Assembly (NCBI GenBank): GCA_964624585.1
Contig: CAZUXE010000004.1
Span: 30,888-94,887 of the forward strand
Source of the DNA: CAZUXE01 sp964624585
GTDB lineage: Bacteria; Hydrothermota; Tepidihabitantia; B3-TA06
DNA: 64,000 nucleotides
Reading direction: 5' to 3'
Under the pieces are notes generated by a model, which saw only the letters and a list, made by a program, of their open reading frames with translations, was not told the origin of the DNA and did not search any database. Every line of letters starts with the position of its first letter. The stretch's first letter is position 1. Positions 1 through 9,506 of this stretch are shown piece by piece. The position numbers and the translations under genes were made by a program.

Positions 1-2
1 AC

Positions 3-1034
3 ATATTGCCTTTACGTGTTTTATTCCCAACGGTAGCCGAAGGGGCTGTTGGAGACGTTACGAGCAATACGGACCTTAGACTTTGGAGGCAAATGGTAGA
101 GAAGGGGGTTTCTCAGTGGCGGAAAGACCCTCTGTACATTTTATTCCTCCCGTTTCCTATAGGACAAGAACAGTTTGGTGGAAACGGTAACAATATGTTC
201 GTAACGCCTGTATTGGAATTTGTAACCAGACAGGTTATCGCAGCAATTGGGATGCCGCAGGATTTCCACTATGGAAGAGGAACCTTCTCTGGAACTTTAG
301 TAAATATGCGACTCTTTGAAAATTTCGGCGCCAATTTCAACAATGAAGTTGAGCGATTCCTGAATGACACTCTTGTCCCAAAGCTTTTGAGATTAATGGG
401 CGTTAACGATCCTGACGTTGAAATAACTTTGAAAATCAAACAACCTAAGACAGCTGACGATTTACAGAAAAAAACTATGCTAGCCAACCTCGCTGCGGCG
501 AACAAGCTTTCTAATACGACACTTTTCAAAGAACTTGGGTTAAATTTCAAAGATGAGCAGGCGAATATTCTAAGAGAGCTGAAAGTTGGAGAGAAGATTG
601 CTTTAGAACAAGCGAAAGCAGCTGGAAAACAACAAGCAGCAAGTGAAAGCGGGTACAAAGAGGAACAGGTTGGAGAATTAACGGAACAGATGCAAGCCTT
701 TCCAGTGGCATTGATGTTAGCAAAGTACACTCAGCAGCTATTGGAGATGAATCGAGAAGAAGCTACTCAACAGCTTAAAGCAATAAAGGAATACGCACCT
801 CAACTTGCGGATACTCTTGAAAACCTATGGGGTATTGCTACCGATTCCCAGATGGGCGAACTTTTAATGAAAGCAAGGACTACTCAAGAGTTCACTCAGC
901 TAGTGACCCAAATGAGTGGAGGTGTACCTGGTACCCAGATAGGTGCACCGCAGGCAACACCACCTAGCCAAGGGGTAAACACAAACCCTTTACCTAATCA
1001 GAGGCCTCCAAGAACGCCAAATTCAACAATATAG
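3..1034 (+). CDS. Portal protein, C-terminal part (5' end outside window)
   Basis: The reading frame is open from the first full codon at position 3, so this is the tail of a longer gene; the TTG at position 6 is probably internal. Portal proteins form the dodecameric ring at the capsid vertex through which DNA is packaged and ejected. Seen: a Pro-rich segment (DPLYILFLPFPIG), then GMPQDFHYGRGTFSGTLVNMRLFENFGANFN, which resembles the wing/crown part of large-phage portals, then a helical Ala/Gln/Glu-rich stretch and a Pro/Asn-rich disordered C-terminus. It sits 12 nt before the next gene, which has an AGGAGG site. The function is inferred from family resemblance and from the head-gene context further right. 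Confidence 0.7.
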   Translation: MLPLRVLFPTVAEGAVGDVTSNTDLRLWRQMVEKGVSQWRKDPLYILFLPFPIGQEQFGGNGNNMFVTPVLEFVTRQVIAAIGMPQDFHYGRGTFSGTLVNMRLFENFGANFNNEVERFLNDTLVPKLLRLMGVNDPDVEITLKIKQPKTADDLQKKTMLANLAAANKLSNTTLFKELGLNFKDEQANILRELKVGEKIALEQAKAAGKQQAASESGYKEEQVGELTEQMQAFPVALMLAKYTQQLLEMNREEATQQLKAIKEYAPQLADTLENLWGIATDSQMGELLMKARTTQEFTQLVTQMSGGVPGTQIGAPQATPPSQGVNTNPLPNQRPPRTPNSTI

Positions 1035-1046
1035 GAGGAAGAAGAG

Positions 1047-1526
1047 TTGGCTGATAAAACAAAAGACAACAATGGAAATTTTGCGGGATCTCCTTTAGTT
1101 GAGGATGATTTCAAGCGCTTTCAAGACGTTTCTAGTCAAAACAAAAAACTTAGAAGCGTATTAAACAAGCATGATGGGCCTTCTGTCTCTAGGGTTGTGC
1201 CTGCTGGCAGCCCTGCAGGCATTACAGATATACCTGACAGGTTGAGATACCGCACAATTTCTTGGAAGATACGTAACAAGAGAGATGCCCGCAGGTTTGA
1301 TAAAGAGCTTGCTGAGGTGATTAATTCTTCTAGGCATATTGGAGAAAGTTGGAGACAGTGGCTTTTTGAAAAGGAGATTGTCAAAACGCTTTTTGGTTCA
1401 TATTTGCATATTGTGATTTCTTTTTCTCAACCTGACGAGGAAAGATTGAATCAAGACTTATGGAGAGCCAAGTTGGCACGCGATATTACTGCTGATGAAG
1501 AGCGGAAAGAGGCTACTGATGGCTAA
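1047..1526 (+). CDS. Hypothetical protein between portal and RNA polymerase
   Basis: A 159-residue protein with no family I recognise. The start is a TTG directly behind an AGGAGG site at 1033-1038. The N-terminal third is polar and probably flexible (Asn/Lys/Ser-rich). The middle is basic and helical (WKIRNKRDARRFDKELAEVINSS), and the C-terminus is charged. Its stop overlaps the polymerase start by 8 nt, so the two are translationally coupled. It could be an assembly partner of the portal or an accessory to the polymerase; nothing in the sequence decides between them. Confidence 0.75.
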   Translation: MADKTKDNNGNFAGSPLVEDDFKRFQDVSSQNKKLRSVLNKHDGPSVSRVVPAGSPAGITDIPDRLRYRTISWKIRNKRDARRFDKELAEVINSSRHIGESWRQWLFEKEIVKTLFGSYLHIVISFSQPDEERLNQDLWRAKLARDITADEERKEATDG

Positions 1527-4500
1527 GCCGTGGGAAGATGATATCTTTGGCTTCAATGACGGCTTAGTTAATAATCCAGAGTATCTTAATCATGTAACTC
1601 AGCAGATCAGTCAGGTATTTCCGGTGCAAGTAGGAGAAAGAGAACTTGTTCTTGAAAATATCGAAGTTCAATCTCCTGAAGCAGCTGAGGACAACATAGA
1701 TAAGCAGAAAAAAGCTAAATTAAACGGCCAAACGTATTCCCATAGAGTAGTGGGAACCCTTGCGTTAAAGGAGAACGGTAAGACAATCGAACGCAAGCGA
1801 ACAAAATTAGTGGATGTCCCTGTGGTTACCCGCAGGGGCACAGTTCTAGTCGACGGTTCCGAATACTCTGTCCCATATCTACAGCGAACAAAGCCTGGGG
1901 TTTACACTTTGCAAAAAGATGATGGGTCTGTGGCAACCAGGTTTAATTTAGGATGGGGAAAGAACTTTTGGATATCTACAGGCGAAAATAATATCGTCCA
2001 GTTTAACGTTGGAGCTCGCAAGATACCAGCTATGCCGGTGTTAAAAAGGCTTGGTGTTTCAGAAGGACAACTCAAAACAGTGTTCGGGAAAGCGTTGTAT
2101 GATATTAACTCTCGCAAGACTGCTGGCCGTAACGGAAACTTGGCTTTTTTGCGATTTCATGACTCGTTAATAACTGATTCTCGAAAAAACGGTGAAGTTG
2201 ACCCAAGGAAAGCGTATGACAACCTGATGGAGTATTTTGCTAAAACAAAAGTGGACCCAGAAGTAACAAAAAGAACTTTAGGAGCCAAATTCAGCTCACT
2301 TTCTCCTAAAGCCTTGTTGTTAGCTATGCAAAAATTTGTCAATGTCACCAAGGGCGCAGATAAACCTGACGGCGACACTGATCTGTCGTTTAAGTCAATA
2401 CATAGCCCCGCTGAGATGCTTGGAGAGCGGCTTGGCCTGGCTTCTAAGCAAATTAAGCGCAAGTTTGCTTTTAGGTTAAAAACAAAACCTACCATTAACG
2501 AAATATTTGATAGAAAGCAATTGCAAAAGCCAATTCGCTCTTTCTTTACTCAAACTAGAATTTCAGGTCTTTCTGAAGATGTCAATCCAATTGGTTTACT
2601 GTCTTCTATGGAACGATTAACCTCATTTGGAGAGGGCGGCATTACAGATATTGACCAGATTCCGATGAGGATGAGATTGCTCGAAAAAAGCCAGTTTGGC
2701 TATGTTGACCCACTGTATACTACTGAAGGAGCTAAAAAGGTTGGAATTAATCTTCATGTTGCTCCAATTAATTTGGGCGTGAATAACGGTTCTCTGCAAC
2801 TGTTGACTAGAGATAGAAAAACAGGACGAAGGACAGTATTGTCTCCGGCGGAAGCTCAGCGAGCCATCATCGCTACTAGAGAGCAGCTACGAAACGTCCC
2901 TGCTGACGGTAAAGTTTTAGCGATGATTGGCGGCAATGTTCCAAAAAAAGTCTCAGTGAATAAGGTTACGCACACTATTCCTGCAGCTTCACTATATAAC
3001 CATACTACATTATTGATTCCATTCCTGTCGCACAACGCAGGGCAAAGGGCTATGATGGGCGACAAAATGTTAACCCAAGCAGTTCCATTAAAACACCGAG
3101 AAAAACCTTTAGTCGCCAGCGCTGCTAGTAAGGATGTCTCTTGGGATGAAATAGTTGGGAAAAGATTTACTACGCTGAGTGGTAGATTGCCAAAAGGGGA
3201 GAAGTCCACGAAATTTAAGGTGGTTAATGTTGGAAAAAAATTAATTCAATTACAGTCAGTATCTGGAGACAAAAAGATTTTCTCTTTTCCAATCCACCGT
3301 AATTATCCGTTAGCGGAGGGTTCATTTATTGACGCAAAGCCAACTGTCTCCCCTGGAGATGTTGTAACAAAAGATGATCCGTTGATTGAGCTTAACTTTA
3401 CTAAAGACGGAGGTTTGGCGCTAGGCACAAATCTGCGTACAGCGTATCTGCCTCACAAGGGCTACACTTTTAAGGATGGCGTAGTTATCTCTCAAAGTGC
3501 AGCAAAGAAGCTTACTTCAATGCATCTGCATAAAGTGAGTTTACCCCTCTCTCCGACCACTGAAATTTCTAAAAGTAAAGCTCGAGCCCTATTCCCGACC
3601 CACGCTCAGGAATTTAACGCAGAACACTTAGATGACAATGGCGTGGTTAAGCCTGGTAGCACAATAACCCCAGGATCAATTTTAGTTGCTGCCGTTAGCC
3701 AAGGTGTACCAACCACAGAAGATATTCTTTTAGGCAACTTGAGCCATAAATTAAAGAACCCGCACAAGAACAGTACGTTGTTTTGGGACGAGGAAGTGCC
3801 TGGGAAGGTTGTTGACTTAGTAAAGAGGAAGGATAGTCTTGATATTTATATTCGGACAGAGGAGCCCGCTCAAGTTGGAGACAAGCTTTGTGTAGTAGGG
3901 GATACCTGTGTGTTAACTCCTGGTGGTTGGATTCCTATTGCTGAACTATCAACTGTCGATTCTGTAGCTATTTTAGACAAAACTCGCACAAAGGTAATAT
4001 TTGAATATCCACAAAAGCGGCACAAGTATTTTAAGCCGACGATCGAAGAAGAAAGCTGGGTGCTTGACGGCGTGTATGTAAACCAGGAGTTTTCCGACAA
4101 GCATAGGATTTTTGCTGCAATAGACAAGGACGCTACTGAAATTGATTTCGATTTACACATGATAAGCAAAGAAGACAACCCTGGCAAACTGTGGAATACA
4201 GTTTATCTTGGCGCTCTTGACTGGCCAGCCTTGCTTCAGCCGTCCGAGTTAGACAAAGATCGGCATAGATATGCCCCTAAGAGCAAATTAGAGTTTTCAG
4301 TTTTTTGGAAACTGGCACTTCTTGTTGCTATGGATGGAGAAAGACGGGAAGATGTTCTTATTATTAAGAAGAGGCCAGAACATACCCCATGTCTCGAGAA
4401 GGGAACCACTGACTTGCTAGAAAAAGCTTTCGGAAACGACTTTACGAATCATGACGACGGCTTTTACATCGACGTTAAACACCCTTGCATGACAGATATA

Positions 4501-7500
4501 TTAAAGCACTGCGGAACTGCCCAAGGTTCAAGGTCGTTAAAGGCTCCTCAGTGGCTGCTTACTTTGCCAACAGACTTCTTGGCGGAGATGTTCGTCTGGA
4601 TTGGTATCCTGAACATGGTTTCGCCAGGGAACAGTCAACACGAACTTAAAGTTAGTGAAAAAAATAAAAAGACAGCAGAATGGTTAATCGAGCTAGCTTT
4701 CAAATTAGGTTGGGCTGCTAAAATAGAAGATGGCGATAGCGCTTTAAGGGTAGTAGTTACTCAAAACCCAGCAGATTCGGATAAATTAGCCCGTCTCCGG
4801 CAAGTTAAGGATAGTAAAGCCTTTTACGGCTTAACTGTATCAAGCGGCATCTTTCTCACAAAAAGAAATGGGAAAATTTCATTTACTGGAAACTCTGGTA
4901 GGTATGGCAATAAATCTATTATTACAAAGATCGTTCCAGATGACAAAATACCGTACACTGTCGATGAAAATGGAGACAAGCACGCTATCGATTTATTGTT
5001 CAGCCCATTAAGTGTAATCACCCGAGGTAACCCTGGACAAATCTTCGAAACCATTGGTGGTAAGGTAGCTAAAAAATTAGGCACACAGTATCTGGCGCAG
5101 AATTTTTCCGGCAGAGACCCTATTAAGGATCTCAAGCTGGCAATGAAAGCTGCAGATGTTTCTGATAAAGAAATTGTCTACGACCCTGAGACTGGGAACA
5201 AACTAGAAAATAAAGTTTTGGTGGGCGAACAGTATGTGCTCAAATTGAAACATCTTATTCGAAAAAAGTTTGCAGCGAGAGGTGGTAGCGCAGGATATGA
5301 TGAGAACATGCAACCTCTCGGAGGTCTCTCTGGTGGGGCGCAGAGCCTTGATTATCAAAGTATAATGGCGTTATTGACTCATGGGGCTGAAAACGTTTTA
5401 CAGGAAGCTATGACGCATAAAAGCGAATGGAGCCCAGAGTTTTGGCAGGCCGTGAAAACAGGGCAGCTTACTCCTCGAGGGAAGCCTACGTTTGCTTATC
5501 GTAAGTTTTTGGCTCACCTTAAAGGATTAGGGCTAACGATACATGAACCTAAAAAGGGAGAGAAGTTCCTGCAGCCGATGACAGACTCGGAAATACTTAA
5601 ATTGTCTGGTGGAGCAATAGAAGATCCTGCCGTAATGGTTAGAGCTAAGGATTTAGCTCCTATCAAAGGAGGTCTTTTTGATAGAGCTATCACAGGAGGA
5701 ACCAGAGGAGGCAATTGGTCGCACATCCCTTTAAGTGAACCGACACCAAATCCAATCTTTGAGTCCGGGATCAAACGCCTTCTCGGCTTAACGCAATCGC
5801 AATTTGATAATTTAGTAAGCGGGAAAACAAAAGTAACAACAGATGGACAGGTAGTGCCTTCAGAGCAAGAAGGTGGAGGGATCATCGGTGGTGCAGCCAT
5901 AGAATATCTGTTATCTAGAATAGATGTTGACGACGCCCTTGAGAAGACCAAGAAGCAACTGCTTTCAGCGCCGAAAAGTAAAATTGGGATACTTTCTAAT
6001 AAGTTAAGGTACTTGCATGGGCTCAAGAAAGCGAAACATAAACCTACCGATTGGATGCTGCATAATTTACCAGTATTGCCTCCAAAATTTAGGCCTGTCT
6101 ACCCGTTGGAGTCAGGAGATCTTAATTCATCTCCAATAAATTACGGATATCAGGGCGTTGGGCATATTAACAGGCAACTTCGTAACGCACCCTTGCTAGA
6201 GGCAGACCCTGAACTTGCAACTAAGCTTAGGGCTGATTTATATAAATCGACAAAAGCCTTGATGGGGCTAGGTGAGCCTACGGTAGGGATATTAGGTTCT
6301 AAGGGTACTCAAGCGCAATGGAGGGGCATCCTTGATATAGTCGCCGGGACATCTCCTAAAAAAGGATATTTCCAAAGCAAGCTACTAAAGAGAAGGCAAG
6401 ATTTATCCGCTCGCTCAACAATAGGGTTAGAGCCAGATATTCCACTCGATCACGTCGCCCTTCCGGTGGATATGGCTAAAACGCTTTATGAGCCATTTGT
6501 GTTGCGAGATCTCCGTAAGCAAGGAGTCGGTTTCCTTGACGGCAAAAAGCTGCTTAATAGCAATGACCCGATGGCAATCCGAACATTGCAACGCATTATG
6601 GATGATCACCCAGTTATAATGAATAGGGCACCAGTTCTTTATAAGTTTGGCATCATGGCTATGAAACCCAGATTAACTACTGGAAAGCAGATAAAACTGC
6701 ATCCTCTGGTAACGATTGGGTTTAATGCTGATTATGACGGAGATACAATGGCGGTTTATGTTCCCGTTACCAAAAAGGCTATTGAAGACGCTAAGAGAAT
6801 GTTGCCTAGCGCCAACCTCACAAAACCAGGCAACCCGACAAGGCCGATACTTGAGCCAGAGGAGGATTTGCTAGTAGGGCTTTATATGGGTACCAAACTA
6901 GGTAAGGATTCCGGTAAAACATTTGCTTCCCCACAAGAGGCTATAAAAGAGTTTAACAGAGGGGATTTGGAACGAGACGCTGTTATACGCCTAAAAGATG
7001 ATATGGGTAAAATTAGAGAAACTACCCCGGGCCGATTGATGCTTGAAAAAAATCTTCCGCAAGGAATTACGATTGATGGTCCACTAAACTCTAAAAGCAT
7101 TAGCTCTTTAATAATGAAAATAAACCAAGCAGCTCCGAATAGTTTAGCTAAATCTTTAGATGCTATCGTAAGGCATGGGGCCGATTGGGCATACAAGACA
7201 GGATTTTCAATCGGACTTGACGATTTTGTTGTAGACAGCAAGGTTGAAAACGCTTTCACTAAAATATTAAAGGATAAAAGCGTTACGCCAGATGAACGCA
7301 AATCTAAAGTAGAAGAGTTACTAATGGGGCATTTACCAAGGACAAATTCTTTGTACATACAGGCTATAAGCGGCTCTAGGGGTAAGCCATCTCAGATTAG
7401 ACAGCTACTTGCTGGAATAGGTGGCGTACCTGGCGAAAGTGGGGAAATAATCGACCTTGGGACTAACAACTTAACAAAAGGTCTAGATCCAGTTTCGCAT

Positions 7501-8652
7501 TTTGCAGCTCAATACGGCAGCAGGCAAGCTGTGATAGCCAAGTCTCTTCAAACTAGTATGCCAGGGGAGTCTGCAAAGGTTGCCGTAGCGGCAATGCTAC
7601 CGTTTCGCATAGTCCCAGACAACAAGTCCGATGGAGACCCTGGTATCCCATTATCTATTAAAAACAATGATATTGTCGGAAGGTATCTGGCAGAGCCTGT
7701 CAATGTAGGCGGTAAGACTATACCGCAAAACACATTAATCACACCAGATCTCGTAGAAACACTTAAGGTCGCAAAGCATAAGAGCGTCAAGGTAAGATCG
7801 CCGCTTACAGATAGAACTGTAGGAGGTGTTACGGCTAAATCTTTCGGTCTTCGTGAAGATGAGCGGATTCCGCAAGAAGGCGAGAATGTTGGTGTATTGG
7901 CTGCGCAGACAATGTCCGAGCCTTTGACTCAGATGACACTTGCCAGTTTCCATAGCGGAGAAAAAGAGCATAAAGGATTCCCGGCCATAGCTGAACTGCT
8001 AAGCACTAGCGTAGGGTCTAAACCTGCGGAGTTGGCGCCTATCTCTGGTAAGGCTAAGGTCGTCAAGTATAGAGATGGCGGAGGGATTATCTCTGTTGGA
8101 CAATACCAAGTAGATATCCCGCCAGGAACAAACATTTTAGTTAAAGATGGACAAACAGTTTCACGTGGTGATAAGTTGTCAACTGGAAAAATAAACTTTA
8201 ATCACATGATAAAACTTAAGGGAGTAATCCCTACAAGGATATACTTAGCAGACAAGCTAGCTAAGGCCTATCAGGATGCTGGCGTAAAGATCAGTAGGCG
8301 TTATCTGGAGACAATAGTTAGGCAGATGACTAATTTTGGAGAGATAGAACATCTTCCAGAAAGCTTAATGGACGAGCTCGCTCCAGCAGATGTTGTGCCG
8401 CTTACTAAATTAGAAGCTTTATCGCAAAGACATCCTGGGCTTAAGTATAAACCGCTTGTACTAGGAATGACAGCTGTCCCTACTGCATACAAAGACTGGA
8501 TGGACAGGCTGGGATATAGGAACTTGAAGCACGTAGTTCAGAGAAGTGCTCTCGAGGGTTGGTCATCTAAAGTGACTGGTGCAAATCCTATCGCAGCGTT
8601 GGTTGAGGGAATACCAGCGATCTCCTCATGGAACCCTCAAGAAGACGATTAG
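1519..8652 (+). CDS. Fused beta-beta' DNA-directed RNA polymerase with intein
   Basis: A 2377-residue multisubunit-type RNA polymerase in one chain, about 2042 residues after intein removal. Beta half: VTRRGTVLVDG near the N-terminus, the GDKL/SGRYGNKS motif split by the intein, and the GGLSGGAQSLDYQSIMALLTHGAENVLQEAMT end region. Beta' half: LPVLPPKFRPVYPL, the DLSARSTIG motif, HPVIMNRAPVLYKFG, the Mg-binding NADYDGD (nt 6724-6744) and the trigger-loop segment GVLAAQTMSEPLTQMTLASFH. It transcribes phage genes in the infected cell or is packaged in the virion. The ATG at 1519 was chosen because AAAGAGG lies just upstream; an in-frame ATG at 1495 has no good site. Helicobacter and Wolbachia hosts also fuse these subunits, but this divergent phage version is not a host copy. 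The identification is firm. Confidence 0.95.
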   Translation: MAKPWEDDIFGFNDGLVNNPEYLNHVTQQISQVFPVQVGERELVLENIEVQSPEAAEDNIDKQKKAKLNGQTYSHRVVGTLALKENGKTIERKRTKLVDVPVVTRRGTVLVDGSEYSVPYLQRTKPGVYTLQKDDGSVATRFNLGWGKNFWISTGENNIVQFNVGARKIPAMPVLKRLGVSEGQLKTVFGKALYDINSRKTAGRNGNLAFLRFHDSLITDSRKNGEVDPRKAYDNLMEYFAKTKVDPEVTKRTLGAKFSSLSPKALLLAMQKFVNVTKGADKPDGDTDLSFKSIHSPAEMLGERLGLASKQIKRKFAFRLKTKPTINEIFDRKQLQKPIRSFFTQTRISGLSEDVNPIGLLSSMERLTSFGEGGITDIDQIPMRMRLLEKSQFGYVDPLYTTEGAKKVGINLHVAPINLGVNNGSLQLLTRDRKTGRRTVLSPAEAQRAIIATREQLRNVPADGKVLAMIGGNVPKKVSVNKVTHTIPAASLYNHTTLLIPFLSHNAGQRAMMGDKMLTQAVPLKHREKPLVASAASKDVSWDEIVGKRFTTLSGRLPKGEKSTKFKVVNVGKKLIQLQSVSGDKKIFSFPIHRNYPLAEGSFIDAKPTVSPGDVVTKDDPLIELNFTKDGGLALGTNLRTAYLPHKGYTFKDGVVISQSAAKKLTSMHLHKVSLPLSPTTEISKSKARALFPTHAQEFNAEHLDDNGVVKPGSTITPGSILVAAVSQGVPTTEDILLGNLSHKLKNPHKNSTLFWDEEVPGKVVDLVKRKDSLDIYIRTEEPAQVGDKLCVVGDTCVLTPGGWIPIAELSTVDSVAILDKTRTKVIFEYPQKRHKYFKPTIEEESWVLDGVYVNQEFSDKHRIFAAIDKDATEIDFDLHMISKEDNPGKLWNTVYLGALDWPALLQPSELDKDRHRYAPKSKLEFSVFWKLALLVAMDGERREDVLIIKKRPEHTPCLEKGTTDLLEKAFGNDFTNHDDGFYIDVKHPCMTDILKHCGTAQGSRSLKAPQWLLTLPTDFLAEMFVWIGILNMVSPGNSQHELKVSEKNKKTAEWLIELAFKLGWAAKIEDGDSALRVVVTQNPADSDKLARLRQVKDSKAFYGLTVSSGIFLTKRNGKISFTGNSGRYGNKSIITKIVPDDKIPYTVDENGDKHAIDLLFSPLSVITRGNPGQIFETIGGKVAKKLGTQYLAQNFSGRDPIKDLKLAMKAADVSDKEIVYDPETGNKLENKVLVGEQYVLKLKHLIRKKFAARGGSAGYDENMQPLGGLSGGAQSLDYQSIMALLTHGAENVLQEAMTHKSEWSPEFWQAVKTGQLTPRGKPTFAYRKFLAHLKGLGLTIHEPKKGEKFLQPMTDSEILKLSGGAIEDPAVMVRAKDLAPIKGGLFDRAITGGTRGGNWSHIPLSEPTPNPIFESGIKRLLGLTQSQFDNLVSGKTKVTTDGQVVPSEQEGGGIIGGAAIEYLLSRIDVDDALEKTKKQLLSAPKSKIGILSNKLRYLHGLKKAKHKPTDWMLHNLPVLPPKFRPVYPLESGDLNSSPINYGYQGVGHINRQLRNAPLLEADPELATKLRADLYKSTKALMGLGEPTVGILGSKGTQAQWRGILDIVAGTSPKKGYFQSKLLKRRQDLSARSTIGLEPDIPLDHVALPVDMAKTLYEPFVLRDLRKQGVGFLDGKKLLNSNDPMAIRTLQRIMDDHPVIMNRAPVLYKFGIMAMKPRLTTGKQIKLHPLVTIGFNADYDGDTMAVYVPVTKKAIEDAKRMLPSANLTKPGNPTRPILEPEEDLLVGLYMGTKLGKDSGKTFASPQEAIKEFNRGDLERDAVIRLKDDMGKIRETTPGRLMLEKNLPQGITIDGPLNSKSISSLIMKINQAAPNSLAKSLDAIVRHGADWAYKTGFSIGLDDFVVDSKVENAFTKILKDKSVTPDERKSKVEELLMGHLPRTNSLYIQAISGSRGKPSQIRQLLAGIGGVPGESGEIIDLGTNNLTKGLDPVSHFAAQYGSRQAVIAKSLQTSMPGESAKVAVAAMLPFRIVPDNKSDGDPGIPLSIKNNDIVGRYLAEPVNVGGKTIPQNTLITPDLVETLKVAKHKSVKVRSPLTDRTVGGVTAKSFGLREDERIPQEGENVGVLAAQTMSEPLTQMTLASFHSGEKEHKGFPAIAELLSTSVGSKPAELAPISGKAKVVKYRDGGGIISVGQYQVDIPPGTNILVKDGQTVSRGDKLSTGKINFNHMIKLKGVIPTRIYLADKLAKAYQDAGVKISRRYLETIVRQMTNFGEIEHLPESLMDELAPADVVPLTKLEALSQRHPGLKYKPLVLGMTAVPTAYKDWMDRLGYRNLKHVVQRSALEGWSSKVTGANPIAALVEGIPAISSWNPQEDD
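3889..4893 (+). other. Intein in the RNA polymerase beta region (335 residues)
   Basis: The conserved beta motif GDKL-(A/S)GRxGNK is interrupted after GDKL. The insert begins with Cys (codon 3889) and a typical block A (GDTCVLTPGGWIPIAEL). It has a block-B-like stretch with a central His (SDKHRIFAA), and ends with a block F/G-like region (GLTVSSGIFLTKRNGKISFTGN) followed by Ser as the +1 residue. The residue before the terminal Asn is Gly instead of the usual His, a known tolerated variant. The middle is long enough for a homing endonuclease; LALLVAMDGE and MFVWIGILNMV are faint remnants of LAGLIDADG motifs, so the nuclease may be decayed. Splicing would rejoin GDKL to SGRYGNKS. Confidence 0.92.
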
Positions 8653-8675
8653 CATAGGTATTGACAGGAGAAAAA

Positions 8676-8915
8676 ATGAAACTAAAGTTATGGACAAAGT
8701 GGTGGGAATGGGTTGTCGCAGGAGTTTTATGGGCTATAGTTGGCCACTTAGTGGCTGTGTACTGCACTTTAACAGCTATAACAGTACCTACTCTCGTCAT
8801 AGGTAAAATTATTGGGCTAGCTATCGTTCTTTTGGGTGCAGTTTCAATCGTCATAGGTGTTGCTTTTTTTATGTCCAGTGTTAACAAATTAGTGGAGAAG
8901 ATTAACAACCAGTAA
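8676..8915 (+). CDS. Small two-helix membrane protein
   Basis: A 79-residue protein with two hydrophobic stretches, roughly residues 13-34 and 41-66, between short charged ends. It is predicted to sit in the inner membrane with both ends on the same side. The ATG at 8676 follows ACAGGAGAA; an upstream TTG at 8661 lies before that site and is unlikely to be used. It is the last gene before an inverted repeat and a new promoter. A holin-like or superinfection-related role is possible but not shown. Confidence 0.7.
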   Translation: MKLKLWTKWWEWVVAGVLWAIVGHLVAVYCTLTAITVPTLVIGKIIGLAIVLLGAVSIVIGVAFFMSSVNKLVEKINNQ

Positions 8916-8935
8916 TCAACCATCCTTTTTCGCTC

Positions 8936-8977
8936 TGCGAGGCTTGATGTTTCTCTTTTGATTCTTCGAGCCTCGCA
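8936..8977 (+). terminator. Inverted repeat after the RNA polymerase unit
   Basis: Perfect 9-bp arms (TGCGAGGCT at 8936-8944 and its complement at 8969-8977) around a 24-nt loop. There is no T-run directly after the stem, so it is not a classic intrinsic terminator. Its position between the end of one unit and the promoter at 8986 fits transcript-end protection or weak termination. Confidence 0.5.
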
Positions 8978-8985
8978 CTAATTTC

Positions 8986-9013
8986 TTGACAAAAGTAAAA
9001 TTGGTGTTATAAT
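8986..9013 (+). promoter_or_regulatory. Consensus sigma-70 promoter for the HUH Rep-like gene
   Basis: TTGACA at 8986-8991, a 16-nt spacer, and TATAAT at 9008-9013; both boxes are perfect. The expected start is near 9020. The roughly 40-nt leader contains a short hairpin (TCCGCT...AGCGGA, about 9018-9044) and then an AAGGAG site for the TTG start at 9060. It looks like a host-polymerase promoter for early expression. Confidence 0.85.
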
Positions 9014-9059
9014 AGCAGTCCGCTGTTAAGGACGCAACTAGCGGAAAGGAGAACTAAGG

Positions 9060-9506
9060 TTGAGTAGCTCGGGACAGATCAAGATAGCTCGTCAGCAATT
9101 TGCTGATTCATTTAACATTATACCATGGGAATACTTCGTAACAATAACTTATGCAAAAAAACCAACATTAGATTGGGCTGACAACAAAGGCTGGCCTATT
9201 TTTTGCAACATTATTAGAGATCAACTCCCGCACAGGCATAGATTTGACTTTATTCGCGCAACCGAGCAGCACAAAAGCGGATACCCGCACCATCACGCCT
9301 TAATAACCGGCGTTGGACCCACCCTAAATTGTGACAAAATACAAAGGAAATGCTTTACCGCCTTAGGGCGTATGAATATCCAACCATTTATCCTCAACGG
9401 AGGAGCCCTCAGGTATTGTTTTAAGCGTTTAGGGGAAGGTTCCTACTTAACAGTATCAAGATCTATCAAAAAGCGCATCGTAGGTAGCCCTCAAGCTGGC
9501 AGCTAA
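9060..9506 (+). CDS. HUH-type Rep-like endonuclease (small)
   Basis: A 148-residue protein with the three landmarks of rolling-circle initiators: motif 1 FVTITY (about residue 26), the metal-binding HUH motif in GYPHHHALIT (about residues 77-86), and a candidate catalytic tyrosine in RYCFKR (about residue 120). Such enzymes nick one strand and form a 5'-phosphotyrosine link to start rolling-circle replication or transposition. It starts with TTG behind GGAAAGGAG and has its own strong promoter. It lacks the C-terminal helicase or DNA-binding domain of larger Reps. It could start phage replication, be a captured plasmid/ssDNA-virus gene, or be a mobile-element remnant. The downstream 414 nt are non-coding and AT-rich. 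Confidence 0.7.
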   Translation: MSSSGQIKIARQQFADSFNIIPWEYFVTITYAKKPTLDWADNKGWPIFCNIIRDQLPHRHRFDFIRATEQHKSGYPHHHALITGVGPTLNCDKIQRKCFTALGRMNIQPFILNGGALRYCFKRLGEGSYLTVSRSIKKRIVGSPQAGS

